Source: Lepturacanthus savala
Taxonomy: Eukaryota > Chordata > Actinopteri > Scombriformes > Trichiuridae
Direction of reading: 5' to 3'
Length of the DNA: 64,000 bases
Assembly: GCA_030544235.1 (NCBI GenBank)
Contig: CM060468.1
Span: forward strand, 4,470,758-4,534,757
This document shows positions 58,967 to 64,000 of this stretch, one piece after another (position 1 is the stretch's first letter; each line of letters begins with the position of its first letter). Below the pieces are notes generated by a model. The model made no database searches. It had not been told where the DNA came from and saw nothing but the letters and a program-made list of their open reading frames with translations. Made by a program: the position numbers and the translations under genes.

Positions 58967-59310
58967 CCAGCCAGGAAACGTCCCATTGAGATGCAAGGCA
59001 TCTTTTTCTTCCAGCGGATCCTGGTAAACATAGGAAAAACACAATTTTTACATGATAGAATTCATAAAAGCTACTCGAGGGAAGGCCCGGGCCATACCGT
59101 CGATATCCATAATACGGTCCGTCCCACGTCAAGGTTATATAACACAGCAACATGTTTCCTTCAGGGCTGTTTGTAAAAGGAGATTAAAAAGGTATTCAAA
59201 GAAGGGAGGGCTTCTAAGGTTAATGGTATTTTGCAGCTCATTCCATGCCCAAGGTGCATAAAAGGAGAAAGCGGTTTTAGCAGGAGCTGTGAGTGCACCC
59301 CGGGGACGTT
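58967..59310. repeat. Teleost dispersed repeat, class unassigned
   Basis: CCAGGAAACGTCCCATTGAG, then ATCTTTTTCTTCCAG, CCTGGTAAACATAG and later TTTTGCAGCTCATTCCATGC plus GTGCATAAAAGGAGAAAGC. This follows a dispersed fish repeat I recognise by its ordered words. I could not assign it to a transposon class, and there are no other copies in the window. Confidence 0.4.
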
Positions 59311-59314
59311 TAAA

Positions 59315-60205
59315 AGAATCCGATAAGTAGATCTACTGCTACTGCTGGTATAATTGGGAGAGAAAAAAAAGAGGCTGAAGATATAAATTTGTAAAGTAGG
59401 TAATTTACCCTAACAGTGTCTTAACAATAAATAGCAACATGAGTGTTTTTCTTCTCTGGAATAGAGGAGGAGAGAAAAGGCAGCTTTCTCTCTCCCTCTG
59501 ATTAATGGCTGTGGAGTGAACAAACAAGATTGATCAAGCAGGTCCTGACACTTCTCCTCTATTGTAATATATGACATTTCCTGTGTGATATATAGCTCAT
59601 CCGCAGTTTTTTTCTTTTTTTTTTTTTTTTACCAAACATTCGTAAGTCGTGACTTCCGTTGACATCCTGACAGGAAACGGTCTTTATTTCAGGCGAGGAG
59701 CCACTTCAGACTAATCCACCTGTTGATTTGTGCTGTTTTCACAGATAATGAAAGCACGGATGTTTTTTTGTCCATCACCTTCAAACCCAAGATAATGTGA
59801 AATTTATTTAATCTCAAAACACAAATGTTAAATTGGCTATTGTAAGAAATAGCATCAATGTACTACTTCTTCTAAATTTTGTGGAGTCTGACTTAGTGTT
59901 TTCAATATAAAATGAATCTTTTGGACATGTTTTCTCTGCAAATGTTGATCAAAAGCGGTTCAAAAGAAATAAGGTTTGTAAGTGAGACGCCACAGCAGTT
60001 AGTAATTTTGCTCACACTTTCAATTAGTGTGTGGGAAACCGTCCATTGTAAAAGTGTATGGTTGCAGTACTTTGGTGATTATGGAAGGTCACTGTTAGAC
60101 TCTGTGAAATCTAATGGGTGTTTACGACAGACAGTTTGAGGGAAAGTTATTAAAACTCACTTTCATTTGCCCTTGCAGCCGAGTATCTGATGCCTTGTGT
60201 TATGA
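59315..60205. other. No gene seen
   Basis: Poly-T run at about 59616-59630. AT-rich otherwise. A 75-codon frame (59912-60139) has no domain. Confidence 0.45.
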
Positions 60206-60209
60206 TGGG

Positions 60210-61134
60210 CTCACACTAGAGGATTTTTCCAATCTTTGCAGATTTAAAAACTCTTGGGAGGCCACAGACCAACGCTGATCAAGTCGAAAATATCAAAAAT
60301 GTTTGATATAAAATTATATAACATTTTATATAACATTAAATTACCAAACATTCAATCATTTTCAGGATTTCAACCCTTTAAATACCAGTTTACCAGTTTT
60401 TGTTTTTGCAAAAAAAATATTATTTTTCATATTATAGGTATTAGAGCCTTGGATATGTCAAAGATTAGCAACAAATGCATTTGATTGCATTAGTATCAGA
60501 TACTCCTGGACACCTCTGTGGCCAAAATGTCCCATTGACTTCCACTATAACCAAGGTTTTTAATTTCACTACCATTACGTATAATGGACATTGTTGTATT
60601 ACACACTGTGTTTGATTAGATTCAACCATTAAGCCACTATATTTGCATTTTTGCCTGTTTTATTAATGAACAATGTGACTAGCAGGAGGAACCAAGGGGT
60701 GTATGCATGGGTGTGTGAGTGTGTATTCATCTGTGTGCATCCTCTGATCATTAAGGGGTGAAAGAGACATGTTTTATGTGACTTTGATGTGCTTTTCAAT
60801 CATGGTCTCCTGCTTTTGCTGTACTCAAAAACAAAGAAAAATAGTGGTATTGGTCATTTTTACTGTATTTGACCAGATTCAACCATTAACGCATTGTAGC
60901 CTGATGCATGAAATTCTTATATTTTTTCCTTGTTATATAATGGAGCAATGTGAAAAGTTGGCAAAAATGTACACAAATGTCTGAGGAGGACATAAGAGTT
61001 AAAATCATGTCCTTGAACATCTCACACTACAGGATCCTTATGGCAGATTATCAGTTTGAGTTGGCCCCTCCCCCATGATTGTTGGGAGTTAGAGAGTCAG
61101 ACCCATAACCATCCAGATTGTCCTCTAGTGTGTG
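60210..61134. mobile_element. Terminal-inverted-repeat element, possibly nested
   Basis: CTCACACTAGAGGATTTTT at 60210 is an inverted match to the right end GATTGTCCTCTAGTGTGTG at 61116-61134. A second left-type end, CTCACACTACAGGATCC, lies at 61021, so 61021-61134 may be a small copy nested beside a larger one. Inside, a block ending AGATTCAACCATTAA occurs twice about 258 bp apart (near 60620 and 60878). No target duplication was found. Confidence 0.4.
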
Positions 61135-61189
61135 TCCAGCATTACTTGTCACTAAACTGTTTTAGTAGCTGTGATGGGAAAATGGTGAC

Positions 61190-61425
61190 TGACGCTGACC
61201 GATGAAGGTGGGATTTCTAGCAACATTCCAGCATGTGCTAATGAGTGCGAAGGCTCATTCTTGATCTTGGAAACGGCAGTTTGACGAAACGATCTTTAAT
61301 CAGCTACCGGCCTGACGCCGCTGTCAGCACTTCTGTCCTCGCCGCTCTAATTGATTCTTTTCGGGGGAAACGCTCTTTTATCGCTCTCACGGATACAAAA
61401 GAGCCTCACCTGTGCAAACAAACAA
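61190..61425. promoter_or_regulatory. Candidate conserved non-coding block
   Basis: Unique CpG-containing block with ACGATCTTTAATCAGCTACC near 61289, CGCTCTAATTGATTCTTTTC near 61343 and CACCTGTGCAAACAAAC near 61407. A 96-codon frame (61245-61535) runs into a CA tract and is not called. Inference only. Confidence 0.33.
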
Positions 61426-61677
61426 GACACACACACACAGACACACACACAGACAGGTGGCATCATCTGGGAGACGAGTTGACAGTCAGACGGTCAGTCT
61501 GGCTCCGAGGGGGGAGTGTCTGCTGCCATTTTTAACAGAGCACACCAACACACCTGTTACATAAGACCCTGCAACCTAAAAAACCTGCTAGCTTTACCCT
61601 ACGATGGGACATGCTAATTGAAGTGACCGCCACTGTGGACGCTACGAGACAAAAGTAATTACAGGTAGAGATGCATT

Positions 61678-61776
61678 CTATGTTTGCAAGCTGGTTACAT
61701 CAGCTTGCAAACATAGCTGATGCTAGCTCTGTGTTCGTTAGCATGCTGCTAGCACAGCATGCTAGCAAACACAGAG
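61678..61776. repeat. Two back-to-back hairpins
   Basis: Hairpin 1 has perfect 16-bp arms CTATGTTTGCAAGCTG (61678-61693) and CAGCTTGCAAACATAG (61701-61716) with a 7-nt loop. Hairpin 2 has 22-bp arms at 61727-61748 and 61755-61776, matching at 20 of 22 positions around a 6-nt loop. They are separated by 10 bp. Confidence 0.92.
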
Positions 61777-61825
61777 CAGCACAGGGCGCGGTGTGTCCCC
61801 TGTGCTGATCTGCCAACTATACTAC

Positions 61826-62040
61826 TATAGAACACTGGAGTGATAGTTGCTAGAAATGGGCCTCTATATAGATATTATGTAGATATGTAGATATTGCACC
61901 AAAAACCAGACATTTGTTGCTAGAATAGTCATTTACCACATTAGCATTAGTATTTATAATTAGTTGAAAGTTATCATCATTGAAAACTGTGCTTTTCTTT
62001 TAAAAATAAGAACATTCCTAAGTGACCACAAACTGTAGTG
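61826..62040 (+). mobile_element. Tc1-like MITE, copy C (left end missing)
   Basis: Matches the right half of the family: AGAACACTGGAGTGATAG, GATATTGCACCAAAAACCAG, GCTAGAATAGTCATTTACC. It ends AGTGACCACAAACTGTAGTG, followed by TA. Same orientation as the 54.5 kb copy. 5'-truncated. Confidence 0.88.
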
Positions 62041-62119
62041 TATATGCACATCTTTAAGTGCACATAGCCCTGTTTCCCATTTATATTACTTTAATGAATA
62101 CACTGTGTTTCTCTATTAA

Positions 62120-62480
62120 ACCTTTCTTATTGTTAACGATGATTATAGCATAACAGCACATCGTAAAAAATTTGATCACTTTGATAAAAAGGACGGAATT
62201 GTTGGCACCTGTTCCAAAAAGTCACTCCTGGTACAAAAAGAGAAGCAAATGCATATTTTACCTCTTTAGTAGACATGGAAAAAAAGTTTACTGTAACTTT
62301 AAACAGGATTTTGGCTGAAAAGACACTCACACCACTAACCACACTCGCAGAAAAAAACAAAATTCTATTCTCGTGTTCATTCAACAGTAGTATCTGATTG
62401 GTATTGGGTATCGGCCAATAGGTTCAGTCCAGGTATCGGTATTGGATTGTATCGGAAAAACCTGGCTCAGTGCATCGCTA
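62120..62480. repeat. Dispersed repeat with TATCGG words
   Basis: GGTATTGGGTATCGGCC, CCAGGTATCGGTATTGG and GTATCGG followed by CAGTGCATCGCTAG are the hallmarks of a common fish repeat end that finishes in a GTGCATC(C)CTA terminus. The interior to the left is AT-rich. The element class was not determined. Confidence 0.45.
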
Positions 62481-62489
62481 GTTGCTCTA

Positions 62490-63155
62490 TTTCACATCGG
62501 CTGCTCCCTGCTTTTTGATTCCCTCAAACCGGAACGTTCTGCAGACGTGAGTTTCTGTCCGACAGCGGTGATGATAAGTGCCGCGAGCTTGTCATATCTG
62601 TGCCCTGGGTTGGAGTTTGTCTTCTGTGAAATATCCAAATGTCACTTCTTCAGCAACACCCTCCTCCTCCTCCTCTCCATCTTCTCTCCGTCTGTCATCC
62701 CCCCTCGTTTTCCCCCATATTCCTGTCACTCTGTCTCGCACCAACTATCAAAGCTCCCACAGTTTACTTTCCTCCATCTCCTCCTTTCCATCTCTCATTG
62801 TTGCTTTCATTCTCTCTCTCTCTGTTTCTTGCATTTCCCCCGTCTTTGTCTCTTTGATGTTACTACTAGCGCTGACACAGATCTGTGCCAGATTCAACTC
62901 CCTCCGAACGCTAACGGCATTCCTACATTGGATCTACTGGAGATCGCTGCATATCTGTATGAATGCAACGTGTCTGGAAAAGGTTTTTGGTTCTATGCTT
63001 CATCAGTTTCGAGAAGAAAAAAAGGTCTTAGCATGTTTTCGTTGTCTTTTTATGGTCTGACGGAGAAGGCTGTTAAACGTGGTTGCCAAAGAGTTTCAGG
63101 AACGTTTGTTTTTTGGTTCTGGGAATGTTTATTGAACATACTTTTATAACATTCC
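62490..63155. other. Pyrimidine-rich sequence, long open frames rejected as genes
   Basis: The longest frame of the window (62442-63149, 235 codons, plus) starts inside the preceding repeat. It crosses a C/T-rich stretch (62655-62845) that yields Ser/Leu/Phe/Pro in all three frames, and two other frames of 72-160 codons overlap it. No domain, signal or homology is recognisable. Confidence 0.5.
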
Positions 63156-63159
63156 CTAG

Positions 63160-64000
63160 ATGTTAGAACGGCAAGTAAAACTAACACTATGGTAACGTAG
63201 TGGAATCTTCGGGGAAGGTTAGTTGAATGATCCAGGATGGCTACTTGACTGTTTCTCCTTAATGGTCTCCAATAAATGCTAAAATAGCATGGTTTTCTGA
63301 TGGGAAACCAATGTTCCTGGAAGATTCTGAGAAAATCAGAGGGGAGGGTTATTAAAATTCTATTTGGAACCTCAGTGGAATGTTACAAAATGACCCCCCA
63401 AAGGTATGACTTTATGTGGTTAATTAAATGGTTTAAGAATTTTATGTAGACCAAAAACATTTGCACTCCAAAGAATTATGGGGGTTACACAGAAAATCAC
63501 AGAAAAATGCCTTAAAATAACCAACTATTTGCTACCTGCAGCATCAAGTAGCAGACTAGCTAGTTAGCAGCTAGATAAAAAATGTAGTGGCGCTAATAGA
63601 AGCTATAAAGAGTCTGATATCTCAGATATATTAGGAGTAAGTGGAGACTAAAAAAGCTAAAGAGAGACTTAATATTGATCTTAAAGTAAACAGACGTCCA
63701 GAAACAGGACTCCATGCTAATGCTAATGTTGCTACATGTCAGCTGGACATATGAAGTTCATAAGATGCTACAAGGTTAATGTTGCCTTCACATTGTTTAT
63801 TCTTTTATTCCAGACATATGTGATTTCTCACCACTTCCTTTATTCCTATTGCTTCACTATATCTTCATCTTAGCGTGCTGCAGTTTCCGAAACAGAATCA
63901 CAGCTCACCCTTGAAAAATCAGGCAGGCACGATAAAAAAATCGATTTGAATGTTTACTCCTGGCAAAGCTGGGCTGCTGAGTTAGACACGTTCCACATGT
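63160..64000. other. No gene seen
   Basis: 63100-63380 contains scattered GGGAATGTTT/GGAATGTTAC-like words, perhaps a degenerate fish repeat. The rest is AT-rich with GCTAATGCTAATG near 63717. Confidence 0.45.

Noticed and set aside
62442..63149. Longest open frame (235 codons, plus strand)
   Set aside because: Begins within a dispersed repeat, crosses C/T-rich low-complexity DNA that is open in several frames, and shows no domain.

Overview
This 64 kb window looks like non-coding nuclear DNA from a teleost fish, probably a percomorph, although the species cannot be fixed from sequence alone. The evidence is the very high density of CA/GT microsatellites and the mixture of DNA-transposon relics: Tc1-like, hAT-like with 8-bp target duplications, and TTAA-flanked piggyBac-like miniature elements. 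A decayed L2/Rex1-type LINE and tRNA-like SINE fragments are also present. There is no bacterial-style gene organisation, CRISPR array, rRNA or convincing tRNA gene.

I find no protein-coding gene that I can support. All long open frames are either low-complexity (CA, GA or CT tracts) or lie inside repeats. Two small CpG-rich patches, near 21.5 kb and 31.6-32.1 kb (both read on the minus strand), have gene-start-like features but no demonstrable exon structure. They are reported as candidates only. The window is therefore either a gene desert or part of a very large intron.

Layout: 0-7 kb has a possible conserved element at the left edge, then dense GT/CA/GA tracts. 7-11.7 kb holds a hAT element with a perfect 8-bp target duplication, a TTAA miniature element and another terminal-repeat element. 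12.6-13.1 kb is a conserved-element-like block. 13.4-15.6 kb has a TTAA element and a LINE relic on the minus strand. 16-25 kb is AT-rich with an unclassified repeat pair, a palindromic hAT-type MITE and a Tc1 transposase scrap. 26.3-28.0 kb is the best cluster of enhancer-like sequence. 28.6-44.5 kb contains Tc1, hAT, SINE-like and AT-repeat insertions. 45-46.5 kb has enhancer-like patches. 48-50.4 kb has a hAT-like copy, a third TTAA-family copy and a long inverted repeat. 53-62.5 kb contains two copies of one hAT-like element, two more Tc1-like MITE copies, long alternating GT/CA tracts and a pair of back-to-back hairpins.

The GC-richer, homeodomain- and POU-site-containing blocks between the repeats are what one expects of regulatory sequence around a developmental gene. 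That is inference from composition and motifs; no alignment could be run. The most distinctive directly visible signal is that four TTAA-bounded miniature elements each carry the same short central dyad, GTGA-NN-TCAC. I did not find a clearly new biological system.
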